Below are positions 38,799 through 48,993 of a stretch of DNA of 64,000 nt, in pieces. The notes under the pieces were generated by a model. The model worked only from the letters and a program-made list of their open reading frames with translations, searched no databases and was not told the DNA's origin. The DNA lies in IMG/VR virus record IMGVR_UViG_3300035126_000842, positions 1-64,000 of that record; one strand, 5' to 3'. Positions within the stretch are counted from its first letter, which is position 1. Every line of letters begins with the position of its first letter. A program made the translations under genes and the position numbers. The stretch is from a virus.

Positions 38799-39890
38799 AT
38801 GCCTATTAAACTTAATCCCACAAACGAGAACTCTGTAATTACTAGTTCTATTCCGGTTTACGGTAACGGATACAATCCACCATCACACAAACAAGTTATT
38901 GAGGCTAGTAAGAAAATACTAGCCGACAATAACATTACTATTGCAACTGCAGAAGGTGAAGAATCAATTAAATTTATTGGTTCTAACAAGAATGAAATAG
39001 TAGCTGCTTATTTTGTGGTGGATGTACCGTCTAACGATACCTACCAACTAGTATTTAGCTGGGTTAATTCTTATGCCAGATCTATGCGCTTTAAGTGTGC
39101 TGTAGGTTGTAGGTTAAAGACTAATCCTGCTGTATATGTTAAACATTATTTTTCCGTAAAAAAGGGTGGTGATATTTCTGATATCATTAAACTCATGGAA
39201 AATGTAATACAAAATGCTTATTCCTACTATGACAACACAATAGCAGAAATAGAAGCTCTTTCTTTTAAATCAATTTCTAGGGAAGAAACTTGTTGTTTAT
39301 TGGGTAACATTTTCTTTAATAAGAATTTAGTTACACCACACCAGGCAAGTACAATACAGAAGTGGATGACAGAAACATTTAAGGATGTTTCTAATTGGAA
39401 ATTATCTGATGTTTACGAGATGCTTTCTTTGGTAACATATACTTACCATCCTAGGTTTTGGTTGTCTGCACATTCAGAATTGCATGAGTATTTGACTGAT
39501 AGCTTTGATTCTATCATACCTATAGAATCTACACTTAACTTTAATAATGTCAGTTCTTCTACTCCGGTAGTAGCAGAAACAGAAAATGATATTGAAGAAA
39601 AGTTAGATATAGTAGTAGAAGAAGAACCTGTTGTTCCAGAACCTGAAAAAGTTGAAACTACTTTTGAAGAAAACTTTGAGCAAGAATCCCGTAAAATAGA
39701 ATATGCTGTTGTAGAAGAAACTGTTGTTGCGGAAGAAGAAGAAGATGAAGAAGTTGTTTTAGAAGAAGTAAAACAAGAAGAAGAAGAGGAAGAGGAAGAG
39801 ACAATAGTATATGACAATGTTGATGACGATGATGACTTTGGTAATACGTCTTCGTCATCTACTGTTACAGACGACGATTTTATATGGTGA
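38799..39890 (+). CDS. DUF932-like? protein with long acidic C-terminal tail
   Basis: 363 aa. The first 230 residues form a folded domain with NSYARSMRFKCAVGCRLKTN, vaguely like DUF932 proteins (weak). From about residue 255 to the end it is almost entirely E, D, V and S, encoded by GAA-rich repeats, and ends in TDDDFIW. That end resembles the acidic SSB tip that recruits partner proteins. It may be a second single-strand binding or hub protein. A terminator follows. Confidence 0.55.
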   Translation: MPIKLNPTNENSVITSSIPVYGNGYNPPSHKQVIEASKKILADNNITIATAEGEESIKFIGSNKNEIVAAYFVVDVPSNDTYQLVFSWVNSYARSMRFKCAVGCRLKTNPAVYVKHYFSVKKGGDISDIIKLMENVIQNAYSYYDNTIAEIEALSFKSISREETCCLLGNIFFNKNLVTPHQASTIQKWMTETFKDVSNWKLSDVYEMLSLVTYTYHPRFWLSAHSELHEYLTDSFDSIIPIESTLNFNNVSSSTPVVAETENDIEEKLDIVVEEEPVVPEPEKVETTFEENFEQESRKIEYAVVEETVVAEEEEDEEVVLEEVKQEEEEEEEETIVYDNVDDDDDFGNTSSSSTVTDDDFIW

Positions 39891-39899
39891 TCACATAAT

Positions 39900-39927
39900 A
39901 AAAGGGGTGTAAAAACCCCTTTTATTT
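39900..39927 (+). terminator. Rho-independent terminator
   Basis: A stem AAAAGGGGT/ACCCCTTTT (9 bp) with a 6-nt loop, running into TTTATTT. It closes the polymerase unit. Confidence 0.85.
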
Positions 39928-39940
39928 AACTCTTAGAAAA

Positions 39941-40309
39941 ATGAATATTTATCATAATGTTGAAAAAATGATTCAGGAGTGTGCTACAAAAAATCCTGAT
40001 TCAATGTATGTAGATGGACTTAGAGATTGCTATTATATTTTTAAGAAGTATTTTTACCACTCAGGTATCTATAATCAGCATTATTTACAACATGTTCTTG
40101 ATCAGTCTAATAATAAAATTGAACATCTTAAATATGAAAAATCAAATTTAGAATACGATTTGAAAATACAAAGAGAAACCTATACTAAAATAGTAGGTTT
40201 GTCTAAGTCTTCTATGGCTGATAATATAAAATCATTAGAAACAGAAGTCCGTCGACTTAAAAAACTGAATGATGATTTGTATAAACAACTTGTAAATAAT
40301 GACAAATGA
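39941..40309 (+). CDS. Coiled-coil hypothetical protein
   Basis: 122 aa. Residues about 50-120 show two coiled-coil stretches (EHLKYEKSNLEYDLKIQRE and LETEVRRLKKLNDDL). The N-terminal part is a small helical domain. No enzyme motif. ATGA overlap with the dCTP deaminase gene. Confidence 0.6.
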   Translation: MNIYHNVEKMIQECATKNPDSMYVDGLRDCYYIFKKYFYHSGIYNQHYLQHVLDQSNNKIEHLKYEKSNLEYDLKIQRETYTKIVGLSKSSMADNIKSLETEVRRLKKLNDDLYKQLVNNDK

Positions 40310-40851
40310 TTCTTAGTGACTTAGAAATAGAAAGAAGACTACTAAGTAAACATCTTGGTATTAGCAATTTCAGAAAAGAGCATCTTAATCCTTGCAGTTA
40401 TGATGTTACTCTTAACCCTGAAATTGCTTTTTACCAAGACAAAACTTTTGATTGTAAAAAAGAGCATTTATTAGCAGAACCTATAATCTTAACAGATGAA
40501 GGTTACGAGTTACAACCTGGTGTTTTATATCTAGGGCACTGTAACGAATACTTAAAAATACCGTACAATTTAAAATCTACACTATCTGGTAAATCTAGTT
40601 TAGGTAGATTAGGTTTAATGATACATTTAACTGCAGGTTTTATAGACCCCGGTTTTGAAGGTTCTTTAGTTTTAGAACTGGCATGTATTCAACCTATTAA
40701 AATTTATCCGAATATGTTAATTGGTCAGATTGAGTTTGAAGAAGTAAGTGGTAATATTAAAAACGACTACTCACTAAAATCAAAATCTAAATACAATAAA
40801 CAAAAAGGAAATCAATCTAGTAAATATTATTTAAATTTTTATGGACATTAA
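40306..40851 (+). CDS. dCTP deaminase / dUTPase family enzyme
   Basis: 181 aa. Starts ILSDLEIERRL like Dcd; then NPCSYDVTLNPEI, SGKSSLGRLGLMIHLTAGFIDPGFEGSLVLEL (about 93-124), in which the Glu of VLEL corresponds to the deaminase Glu. The C-terminal end YNKQKGNQSSKY fits the nucleotide-closing tail. It makes dUMP (directly or through dUTP), the substrate of ThyX encoded upstream. Together they raise dTTP for AT-rich DNA. Confidence 0.85.
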   Translation: MILSDLEIERRLLSKHLGISNFRKEHLNPCSYDVTLNPEIAFYQDKTFDCKKEHLLAEPIILTDEGYELQPGVLYLGHCNEYLKIPYNLKSTLSGKSSLGRLGLMIHLTAGFIDPGFEGSLVLELACIQPIKIYPNMLIGQIEFEEVSGNIKNDYSLKSKSKYNKQKGNQSSKYYLNFYGH

Positions 40852-41239
40852 TGCATTAATCGAAAAAGCTCATTCAACAGCAAAAGAAAAAGGTTTCTGG
40901 GACAAAGAAAGAAACACAGGTGAGCTCCTTATGTTAATTGTTTCTGAATTAGCAGAAGCGCTAGAAGCAGACAGAAAACAAAGACACTGTACTTTAAACT
41001 CTACAGAATTAGAACTGGGTGTATTCTTAAGTCAAAATGTTAAGCACGAACAAAAGAAAGAAGCTTACATTGAGTACTACAATAATAACATTAAAGGAAC
41101 CTTTGAAGAGGAGATTGCAGATACCTTTATTCGTTTGTTTGATTTGGTAGGTGGTAAGAACATTAATATTACCGACCATATTATTTTGAAGATGAGATTT
41201 AATGAAACTCGCGAAAGATTACACGGAAAAAAATACTGA
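40841..41239 (+). CDS. MazG-like nucleotide pyrophosphohydrolase
   Basis: 132 aa. The all-alpha MazG motifs are clear: SELAEALEADR (34-44) and EEEIADTFIRLFDL (about 92-105), the E-x2-E ... E-x2-D metal site. It has an insertion of about 35 residues between them. MazG-type enzymes hydrolyse NTPs or dNTPs to monophosphates and in phages are linked to ppGpp or modified nucleotides. It overlaps dcd by 11 bp. Confidence 0.85.
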   Translation: MDINALIEKAHSTAKEKGFWDKERNTGELLMLIVSELAEALEADRKQRHCTLNSTELELGVFLSQNVKHEQKKEAYIEYYNNNIKGTFEEEIADTFIRLFDLVGGKNINITDHIILKMRFNETRERLHGKKY

Positions 41240-41240
41240 T

Positions 41241-42122
41241 ATGCAAAGAAAAACTATAATCAAGACAATTAAAAAAGAATTAGAATTGTGGTTGGACTCA
41301 ATTACAGATCCTGTTCTTAGAGATGATGTAAGAAAAAGTTTGTTAGTATCTGGAGGCTGTATAGCCTCCTTATACTTGCAAGAAAAAGTAAATGACTATG
41401 ATATCTATATCCAAGATATTGAAGTAGCAAAAAGACTTGCAGAATACTATGTAGGTAATGATACAAGAATGATAGTTCTTTCTGGTTCAGATAAAGAAGA
41501 ACTTGTTAAAAGTGTTGAAGGTAAGGATGATTCTGCATATGTAATCGCTGTTAAAAATCTTAAAGAAGATCAGGTAAAGATTTTCTTTGCAGAAAAAAAT
41601 GGTGGTTATGCCCCAGAGTATGATGAAGATACTGCTCCTAAATACCGTCCTGTATTTTATTCTCCTAACGCTATTAGTTTATCAGACGATATTCAGATTG
41701 TGTTAAGATTTACCGGTGATGCTGCAGCTATTCATAAGAATTTTGATTTTGTTCATGCTACTTCCTATTTTACTTACGATGAAGGTCTAGTAACTACGGT
41801 TGAAGTATTAGAATCTATTCTATCAAAAACTCTTAAGTATAGAGGTTCTTTATACCCTGTTACTTCTATTATACGCATTAAGAAGTTCATAAAACGCGGA
41901 TGGAATATCAGCGCTGGTGAAATGCTTAAGATTATGTTCCAGATATCAGAACTTAATTTAAGAGATCCTTATGTGTTAGAAGAACAACTTATTGGTGTTG
42001 ATATAGCATACTTCAGTAAACTAATAGAAATACTTTCTTCTACTAAGAAAGAAACGATAGATTCACACGCGTTAAACACTATCATAGATAAGGTGTTTAA
42101 CGAAAACGATTCTGACGAATAA
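41241..42122 (+). CDS. Nucleotidyltransferase-like protein
   Basis: 293 aa from ATG 41241, 1 bp after the MazG stop; an earlier in-frame ATG at 41202 lies inside that gene. The N-terminal segment SGGCIASLYL ... VNDYDIYI (about 37-60) has the GG...DxD pattern of polymerase-beta-like nucleotidyltransferases, as in the head domain of tRNA-nucleotidyltransferase-like phage proteins. Whether it acts on RNA (for example adding CCA to the phage tRNA-like genes) is open. A strong terminator ends the module. Confidence 0.7.
   Translation: MQRKTIIKTIKKELELWLDSITDPVLRDDVRKSLLVSGGCIASLYLQEKVNDYDIYIQDIEVAKRLAEYYVGNDTRMIVLSGSDKEELVKSVEGKDDSAYVIAVKNLKEDQVKIFFAEKNGGYAPEYDEDTAPKYRPVFYSPNAISLSDDIQIVLRFTGDAAAIHKNFDFVHATSYFTYDEGLVTTVEVLESILSKTLKYRGSLYPVTSIIRIKKFIKRGWNISAGEMLKIMFQISELNLRDPYVLEEQLIGVDIAYFSKLIEILSSTKKETIDSHALNTIIDKVFNENDSDE
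41352..41369 (+). other. Coding-region RNA hairpin GGAGGCT/AGCCTCC
   Basis: A perfect 7-bp GC-rich stem with loop GTAT, 111 bp into the nucleotidyltransferase-like gene and exactly over its active-site codons. It is the second GGAGG/CCTCC stem near the start of a coding region in this module (compare 33609-33631). Confidence 0.5.
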
Positions 42123-42127
42123 ACAGC

Positions 42128-42163
42128 TCCCCCTACCCCTAAAAAGGTAGGGGGATTTTTTTT
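42128..42163 (+). terminator. Strong terminator between converging modules
   Basis: A 10-bp stem TCCCCCTACC/GGTAGGGGGA with an 8-nt A-rich loop, then T8. It ends the plus-strand replication module 37 bp from the 3' end of the minus-strand cargo operon. The other strand lacks a T-run, so it works mainly for the plus strand. Confidence 0.9.
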
Positions 42164-42165
42164 AC

Positions 42166-45100
42166 TTACAGGCGGCTAAATGATTCTTTGGTTTGTATGT
42201 CGAGAATAGCATCTGTTGTTGTTCCTGAGAAACCTAAAAACTTCAACCAAAGATTTGCAATTTTAGCAGAATCTTTCTGTTGCCATTCATACGGACCTAC
42301 TCTTTTATCATAAAATCCTCTCTCATCACCAACTGCTGCTAATATACCATAAGTAAGTGATTTTGAAATAAGATCAATACTAGGTTGTAATGTTGCCATT
42401 TTAACTTGGAATAGGCTAGTGTATGTTTGCAAACCCATACCTGGTAGTGGCATAAAAGTATTATGCTCTTGTTGGAAACCTAAAATAAGTTGTAACGCTT
42501 TATTAAAAGCATAACCATCTAAATGAAACTCACCTTCATCTGCTGTTCCAAAAAATGGTAGAGGTGCTGATTTCGCTCTTAATTTTTTGTAGCGGTCTTC
42601 GTCATCAGGATCATACTCAAATAGCATACGACTAGTTAACCATAACACCAGTGCTATCATTACATCAGTAAATGTTTTAATTAAATTCCTCTTTTCATAA
42701 GGAGTTAAAGTACTCCAGTAAATGTTGAAGTTAGGATTTTTAGTAAAAATATTTTTGAAGTAATTGGCTATAAATCTTAGTGATGTTATATAGTAACCTT
42801 CTTGAACATCACCTGTTGCATAATTAATTCTTGGTGAAAACGACCATGCATCAAAAAATGATTTTTCTTTATTGTATTTAAAACTAGAACCAAAACGATT
42901 CATAAACATCATGTAAAAGAACCGTTTCATACTAAGAACCTGGTTATAAATAACAAACTTATCACCGTAGCTTTTACCTAAAGCTGATGAATCACCATTA
43001 GTTAATGCAATTTGTTGATGAATTCTATTTTTTATGAGATTGAATTTTACACCACCAACGTCATAAGTTTGATCTATACCACTTCTAAGAGAAAGTTTAC
43101 CATCTTTAATTTCCCATGCTTCCATGTAAGGTATTTCTGACTCCACTCCATTTGTAACAATCTTAACCTTTTCATAGTACATTCTTTGTGCCCATAATTT
43201 AATAGCACCTTGTGTTTCTAACCAAGTTCTGGGAGCTAATACAAATGATTGCCAATCTGCAGCATCTTGAGTATATGATCTATTAAAACTTCTACCTATT
43301 CTTTGTTTTGAACTACCTTGTTTTGGGTCAAAAGCATCTACAAGCATTTGCTCGGCAGTATATGTACCGCCTTGATAAGCATGTGTAGTTTGACCAAACA
43401 TATATTTTATTGCCCATGCTTCACCCTGAGAATAACTTTTCTTATCAACACCATCTTGTGCAGCAAGGTTAATTATGTTTTGCATACCCATTTGCACTCG
43501 GTTTCTTATAGCTGATTCTGGAGTAGAAAGAAATACAGTAGAGGTAAATCTAGTTAAAGAATTTACAGCCTTAAGGAGCATATGATTGTCAGATAGAAAA
43601 CCTCTTGTATTTTCACCTTCAAATATAGTCCTATTAAAAGATTCTACCATTTGTCTTCTAATACTAGCTTCTTTTTTATTTTTAGCACCTGCGAAAATTG
43701 TCAGGTTGTTTTCAAGAAACGCGTATTTATTAATCTTGTCTACTTCTTTCAATACGTTTTCATCATCAGCTAGTACTTTTTCTAAACCTTTTGCAATAGG
43801 CATTATTTTGACTTTCTCTTTTACCTCTTCTATACTGTAGAAATATCTAAACATAGAATAAGGTATATCCATGCTTACTTTATCTAATTCAATAGGATAT
43901 TTACCTGCAACCGGTATCTTAGATAATTCATCACCAAAAAAGTCTAGGGATACTAGTTTAAGTCTAGTACGTTTTTCTTCTTCTGTTTCAGCACTTGTTA
44001 TATTAGAAAATCCTTCTTCTGCTTCATCACCTGTTTTACCATACAGTTTAGCTTTAACGCTAGATAAGAATGATGAAAATCCAGATCTTGTATGACCAGA
44101 TAAAGTTTTTTGAGCTGCTTCAAAGTTGCTTTCAAAAAAAGAAGGTACTTGAAAATTAAGTCTTCCTAATTTAGAAGTTTCTTTTTGCTGTTTAAAAGAC
44201 ATGCTTTTTATATACTCAAGTAAATCCCACAGAGGTCTATCTGTTCTTTTTAAATTATAGTAATCTGTATTTACATACTTAGTTAAGTCTGTCTCAGAAT
44301 TCATAAAAGATTGATATTCTGAGTCAGATAAGTCAGGAATATTTGTAAGAAATTCTTCAGTTATTTTTTTACCTTTTGATTCAGCATATAATACTTCTAT
44401 TGGTTTTGGCAACCATTCTCCAAAAGCATTTATTGTAACACCCATTATACGAGGAGTTTTCAATTCCTCTTTAATTGTTACTTTATGATAGTTTCTAGAA
44501 GGAAAGTTTGTACGGATTAATTCGCCTTTACTGTTTCTAAATTCAATCATGTCCTTATAATTATCATTTATTTTTTGCTCCATATGGACTCCATTTGGAA
44601 CATAAGCAAATGATACTTTACCTCCTTCTGATACCTCATATTTTGTATGATGATCATCTATAAACTTTTTGAAGTCTTTGTTTTTTAGCGCTTTGATAAA
44701 ATTGTTGTCAGTACTAATAAAAGCTATGTCTACATACTTGCCGTTATTAATATTCTGGATAGCTTCTTTTCTATATATTTCATAAGCAGCTGTTTTACCT
44801 TTATATTGTATATCATAGAATTTACTCCACTCACCATTTATATATTCTTGCTCTGCATTAGAAGGTTGTTTACTTCTGAATTCTTTAAGAGCTTCACTAA
44901 TGTTAATGTATTTTTCATACAAAGCAAAGTTAGTTTGCTTAAGAGATTTATTTGCAGGAGGTTCTTCTGATTCATATTCAAAATCTCCAGCATATAATTT
45001 TCTTACTGTGTGCAATAACTCTATATCTTTTTCTGAAATATTTTTAGGTAAACCTCTTTCAATGTCAATTTCAATGTTTATTCTAAATAATTCATTTTCT

Positions 45101-48100
45101 ACAGCATTTACTTTAGCGATTGCTTCAGGTGTCATCAAGTCAATTAGCATCATTTTAGATCTAGGATCTGAATATAAAATGCGTAATTCACTTAATGTTT
45201 TACCTAGTTCTGACCGTCTTGCATTTAGTTCTTTTAATTTACTTGTAAAACTGGCAGATTTATTATTTGTATTTTCTATGTTACTAAATATCTGCTGTAC
45301 TAATGCAAAATATTCATCTTTTCTTTTGATATAAGTATTTTCAGCTAACCACTGACTAAATTCAGGACTATTAGCACCTAGCAGTTGTTCGTTTAGTTTA
45401 TAAGCTTCAGCAAACTTTTCTATAGTTTCTTCTCTTTCTATTTCTAAAGTGTTTTCAGTAATAGTATAGAAGTTTTTATACTCTTTAGCATCTTCGTAAT
45501 CTTGCCCTTCTTTAAGTTCACCGTTTCTTTTTCTTAAACTAGTTACTTCATTTAACAATATATATTGTTGTTCTATATCTTCTTGATACTGAAGTATATT
45601 GTCTTTTGATTCGGGTGAATCTATTCCTTGTTCAACTTTTATAGCGAGTTGTAATGTAGAAATCTTATCTTCTATTGCAAGACGTTTGATAAATATTCTT
45701 TTACCCCAGTCTGTAGCAAGCATTTGTTTTCTAGTACTATGCCCTGATAGTACAGAACCAAAGAAATATTTATCCTTAAGTTCTGATATTTCTCTAGCTT
45801 TTTCAACTTCTAAATTTAAGTCTTTATTTCTACGGGCTTGCTCTTGTTCAGCTTCTAATCTTCTTAAATCATTAGTTGCTTTAGATACTAAAGTTGAATG
45901 TAAGAATTCATAATAGTCGCTTTTTTCTTCTAATTCTATTTCTCTACCTTCATCACCTTCTTCTACAGACTTAACTAATCGGGTACCTTTAGTAATAATC
46001 TGCCGGTATTTGTTAGAATAGTTATACTTAGTTATTCCTGCTTTAGATTGTAACTCATTAAGTTTTTCAAAGTAATTAGTATAAACACCAACCATGTTAG
46101 CTTCTACATTATTGTATGCATTTTTCACAATACTACCTAATGTTCCATATACAGGGTCTGAAGATTGTATAGCGGATAAAACATATCCCTCAAGAAAATT
46201 AGAGTCACCTGCTTTACCGCTTAATAAATCTTCCATCTTCTGTTCAGAAATCAGAAGTTGGTCGCGTGTTTTAATATAGTATGCTTTTCTACTTTCTAAC
46301 AGAGGGTTAGAACCCTTAGCAGCAATTTCCTCTTCAATTTTATTGATGGCATCATTATACAATGAAGTTATACTGTCATTAACAGTAGATACTGTCATAT
46401 ATATAACATCTTTTATGTTTTTAAACCGCTGATCTTTTAACTGCTTTTGTCCGTTTTGTGCATTGACTATTGTTTCATTAAGAGATTGTGCTATAGAATT
46501 TTTAGGATCTATGCTAACAATAATTTTATTTAAACTTCTAGCAAGTGTTTCAAAAGATTTTAACATGCTTTCAAGTTTGTCTATTAAAACTAGATTTTGT
46601 CTAAAATCATCGCTAGATGTTTTATCAATCAATACTGTTTTATCAGGTCCCGCTAAATTATTAACAAGAGCTTGCATTTCTAACATACTGCTCATTAAAC
46701 GATATGCTTTTTGGGCATCGTTCTTTTCTATGTTGAGTGCTTCCCTTATTTCATCTGCCAGCTCTAACTGTTCTTCTATAACATATTTTCTATCTAGAGC
46801 AATTTCCTGTTTAATCTTTTCGAGATTACCTGTTTCAGAATTAAATATGATTGCTGCCAAATCAGGATCAATCATACTGTTATTAGTAAAGTATTCAGCA
46901 TTAGAATTTACTAATGATGTTAATACTTTTAAAAAGTCTTCAAGATTTGATAGACCAAACTTTACATTCTCCGGGTTTTTTGCAGCTTCTTTATTGTAGA
47001 CAGTCGCATCTGATATTAACTTTGCTGTTTTTTCTATTTCCTCTTGTACTTTAGTTAAATACTCTACATAATCTTGTGTAGTAAAGAGCTCTGCGTTAAG
47101 GTTGAACTCGCTCATTTTTAGCATCTCAGCTAAATCTGATAACGAAGTATAGGGAGATAGTTTACTTATGTTAATTTTAGAACCAAATATTTTTCTGAAT
47201 AACTGCTTAAGAGCGTAAAAAATTTTGTTTACAAAGTTATACAGAATACCATCCTCTTTGTTTTCTAGAAGTCTTTCTCGTGCTACGTTTTCAAGAACTC
47301 TTGTAATGTATTCTCGTTTGTAAGCGTTTGTATCAAAAGAGTATGCATTGGGATCATTGTCGATTTCGTTTTGCAATCTCTTTTCTACACCAAGTTGATA
47401 TGTAGCATCTACAGATTTACTTTCTTCAAAAAGATTATCAAAAAGACCTGGGTTTTCTTCTTCGATAGATTTAACCAAAGGGTGTAGGAATTCGTGTATT
47501 AATGTTTCAGGTGTTACATTACCTGATATTATGTAAACGGTACCTTTGTAGAAGAAAGACACACCCTGTCCTGTATAAGGGTTTGCTGCAGATTTAGTTA
47601 TTTCTCTAGCGTCAGCATCAGATACTACTTGATAATTAATAGTAGGAAAAGCACGTTGTAAAGTATCTAACACAGAAGTTAAAAAGTTATTAGCTTGCGC
47701 TGAAACTAGCTTATCAATATCAGAAGTTTTCATATTCTCATATTTGAGTATAGCTTCTTCTTCTAAACTATTAGCATATCCCGGAGCAATATTATTAATA
47801 GACTTTCTTTCTTGTGCTGTAAAATCAGAAGCTACAAGAACTTTCATCATATCAGGACTAATATTTATTCCTATTGAATAAACATTATTAGATAGCTGAA
47901 CATTTGCTACTAAAGAATTCCATTTTTTATTAATAGAGTCAGCAATCTTTTCAGCTATTTTTTTATTATCAGTATTACTAGGTCCTGATATCTGATTAGT
48001 ACTTCCCCATTTTCTTATAGTATTTTGAAGGGTAACATCATCTGTATATTCTACAGCAGCTACACCATAACCATACTGTAACATTTGTTTTGTTACATTA

Positions 48101-48129
48101 TCTTTAAAATCATTAATAGTACAATTCAT
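42166..48129 (-). CDS. Giant virion-cargo protein with zincin motif and coiled coils
   Basis: 1987 aa. Residues about 150-260 include HEFLHPL (HEFLH 212-216), an HExxH zinc-peptidase motif in the context VTPETLIHEFLHP. From about 330 to 1150 there are long helical, coiled-coil-rich stretches. A hydrophobic segment (IALVLWLTSRMLF) lies near 1800, and the C-terminal 200 residues are helical. This is the plan of large polyvalent proteins packed in capsids of crAss-like phages. It is the last gene of the operon, ending 3 bp from the terminator. All plus-strand ORFs inside are shadows. Confidence 0.7.
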   Translation of the reverse strand: MNCTINDFKDNVTKQMLQYGYGVAAVEYTDDVTLQNTIRKWGSTNQISGPSNTDNKKIAEKIADSINKKWNSLVANVQLSNNVYSIGINISPDMMKVLVASDFTAQERKSINNIAPGYANSLEEEAILKYENMKTSDIDKLVSAQANNFLTSVLDTLQRAFPTINYQVVSDADAREITKSAANPYTGQGVSFFYKGTVYIISGNVTPETLIHEFLHPLVKSIEEENPGLFDNLFEESKSVDATYQLGVEKRLQNEIDNDPNAYSFDTNAYKREYITRVLENVARERLLENKEDGILYNFVNKIFYALKQLFRKIFGSKINISKLSPYTSLSDLAEMLKMSEFNLNAELFTTQDYVEYLTKVQEEIEKTAKLISDATVYNKEAAKNPENVKFGLSNLEDFLKVLTSLVNSNAEYFTNNSMIDPDLAAIIFNSETGNLEKIKQEIALDRKYVIEEQLELADEIREALNIEKNDAQKAYRLMSSMLEMQALVNNLAGPDKTVLIDKTSSDDFRQNLVLIDKLESMLKSFETLARSLNKIIVSIDPKNSIAQSLNETIVNAQNGQKQLKDQRFKNIKDVIYMTVSTVNDSITSLYNDAINKIEEEIAAKGSNPLLESRKAYYIKTRDQLLISEQKMEDLLSGKAGDSNFLEGYVLSAIQSSDPVYGTLGSIVKNAYNNVEANMVGVYTNYFEKLNELQSKAGITKYNYSNKYRQIITKGTRLVKSVEEGDEGREIELEEKSDYYEFLHSTLVSKATNDLRRLEAEQEQARRNKDLNLEVEKAREISELKDKYFFGSVLSGHSTRKQMLATDWGKRIFIKRLAIEDKISTLQLAIKVEQGIDSPESKDNILQYQEDIEQQYILLNEVTSLRKRNGELKEGQDYEDAKEYKNFYTITENTLEIEREETIEKFAEAYKLNEQLLGANSPEFSQWLAENTYIKRKDEYFALVQQIFSNIENTNNKSASFTSKLKELNARRSELGKTLSELRILYSDPRSKMMLIDLMTPEAIAKVNAVENELFRINIEIDIERGLPKNISEKDIELLHTVRKLYAGDFEYESEEPPANKSLKQTNFALYEKYINISEALKEFRSKQPSNAEQEYINGEWSKFYDIQYKGKTAAYEIYRKEAIQNINNGKYVDIAFISTDNNFIKALKNKDFKKFIDDHHTKYEVSEGGKVSFAYVPNGVHMEQKINDNYKDMIEFRNSKGELIRTNFPSRNYHKVTIKEELKTPRIMGVTINAFGEWLPKPIEVLYAESKGKKITEEFLTNIPDLSDSEYQSFMNSETDLTKYVNTDYYNLKRTDRPLWDLLEYIKSMSFKQQKETSKLGRLNFQVPSFFESNFEAAQKTLSGHTRSGFSSFLSSVKAKLYGKTGDEAEEGFSNITSAETEEEKRTRLKLVSLDFFGDELSKIPVAGKYPIELDKVSMDIPYSMFRYFYSIEEVKEKVKIMPIAKGLEKVLADDENVLKEVDKINKYAFLENNLTIFAGAKNKKEASIRRQMVESFNRTIFEGENTRGFLSDNHMLLKAVNSLTRFTSTVFLSTPESAIRNRVQMGMQNIINLAAQDGVDKKSYSQGEAWAIKYMFGQTTHAYQGGTYTAEQMLVDAFDPKQGSSKQRIGRSFNRSYTQDAADWQSFVLAPRTWLETQGAIKLWAQRMYYEKVKIVTNGVESEIPYMEAWEIKDGKLSLRSGIDQTYDVGGVKFNLIKNRIHQQIALTNGDSSALGKSYGDKFVIYNQVLSMKRFFYMMFMNRFGSSFKYNKEKSFFDAWSFSPRINYATGDVQEGYYITSLRFIANYFKNIFTKNPNFNIYWSTLTPYEKRNLIKTFTDVMIALVLWLTSRMLFEYDPDDEDRYKKLRAKSAPLPFFGTADEGEFHLDGYAFNKALQLILGFQQEHNTFMPLPGMGLQTYTSLFQVKMATLQPSIDLISKSLTYGILAAVGDERGFYDKRVGPYEWQQKDSAKIANLWLKFLGFSGTTTDAILDIQTKESFSRL

Positions 48130-48132
48130 ATT

Positions 48133-48993
48133 TTAGCAACTAGGAGGAACAGGAAACCCTGCAATAGGGTCAATCCCATTGTTAAAGTTATCATTTTTTC
48201 TTACATCTTGATTGTAGTCATCGAAATTTACTGTAGAAAGGTCGTAGTAACTTAGATCTATACCTACAAAACCCTCTTCTTGTAAAAAGTTGTAGAAAGA
48301 AGACATGTCAAAAACCTCATCCTCAGTATCTTTCAAAAACTCATAACCTGTAATGTTTGAATTATTTTGCAAATTATATTTGTTTACATAGTTTTTATAT
48401 AGTACAGGTTCTGTTTCTGGATTTATATATCCTTCTTGTAAACTAATTTTTTCAGGACCAAACGAATCACCAAACATATTTATACCCATTTCTTCATCTA
48501 ATCTAGCTCTTTTAACTAAATCTTCAAACTCTCTCTGTTTAGCAATTTGGTCGTAAGTCATTAACTCTTCTACTACAGGCGATGTTTCTTCTTTAACATC
48601 TACTACAGGTACTTCTTCAAATACATCTTCTTCTACTTTATTAACTGTTTGTGAATCACCAAACTGATTAATACTAGTTTGTCTAAGCATATTAGCATTA
48701 TATTGTTCAATATAACTTTGATAATAAGCATCTATTAAACTTGCAGGAGGTTTTATTTTAAGCTCATGTCCTCCTGTTACAGGATATCTACCTACAATAT
48801 CAGAATTATAGAGCTTGTTTATTTTAGCTGCTATTGCATTAGCTACTTTAAAAGCTTGACCTCTTGCTGAAAAATCACTATCCATAATGATAACACTATC
48901 AAAATTTAGAGATTTTACTCTTTTTGAAATCATAAGAGCTTTTATATCTCTTATTAATCCTTTACGGATATCTTCTTTAGCGCAAATATTCAT
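48133..48993 (-). CDS. Hypothetical cargo-operon protein
   Basis: 286 aa from ATG 48993, which overlaps the stop of the ART-like gene as ATGA; a TTG at 49002 is not preferred. The N-terminal half looks folded, the middle and C-terminal part are acidic and partly disordered with an EEVPVVDVKEETSPVVEE stretch, and the end is GFPVPPSC. Likely a packaging or linker protein of the virion cargo; function not assigned. Confidence 0.6.
   Translation of the reverse strand: MNICAKEDIRKGLIRDIKALMISKRVKSLNFDSVIIMDSDFSARGQAFKVANAIAAKINKLYNSDIVGRYPVTGGHELKIKPPASLIDAYYQSYIEQYNANMLRQTSINQFGDSQTVNKVEEDVFEEVPVVDVKEETSPVVEELMTYDQIAKQREFEDLVKRARLDEEMGINMFGDSFGPEKISLQEGYINPETEPVLYKNYVNKYNLQNNSNITGYEFLKDTEDEVFDMSSFYNFLQEEGFVGIDLSYYDLSTVNFDDYNQDVRKNDNFNNGIDPIAGFPVPPSC

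Noticed and set aside
39443-39858. Minus-strand Ser- or Leu-rich ORFs opposite the acidic tail
   Set aside because: They are the reverse reading of GAA-rich codons and have no independent start signal.
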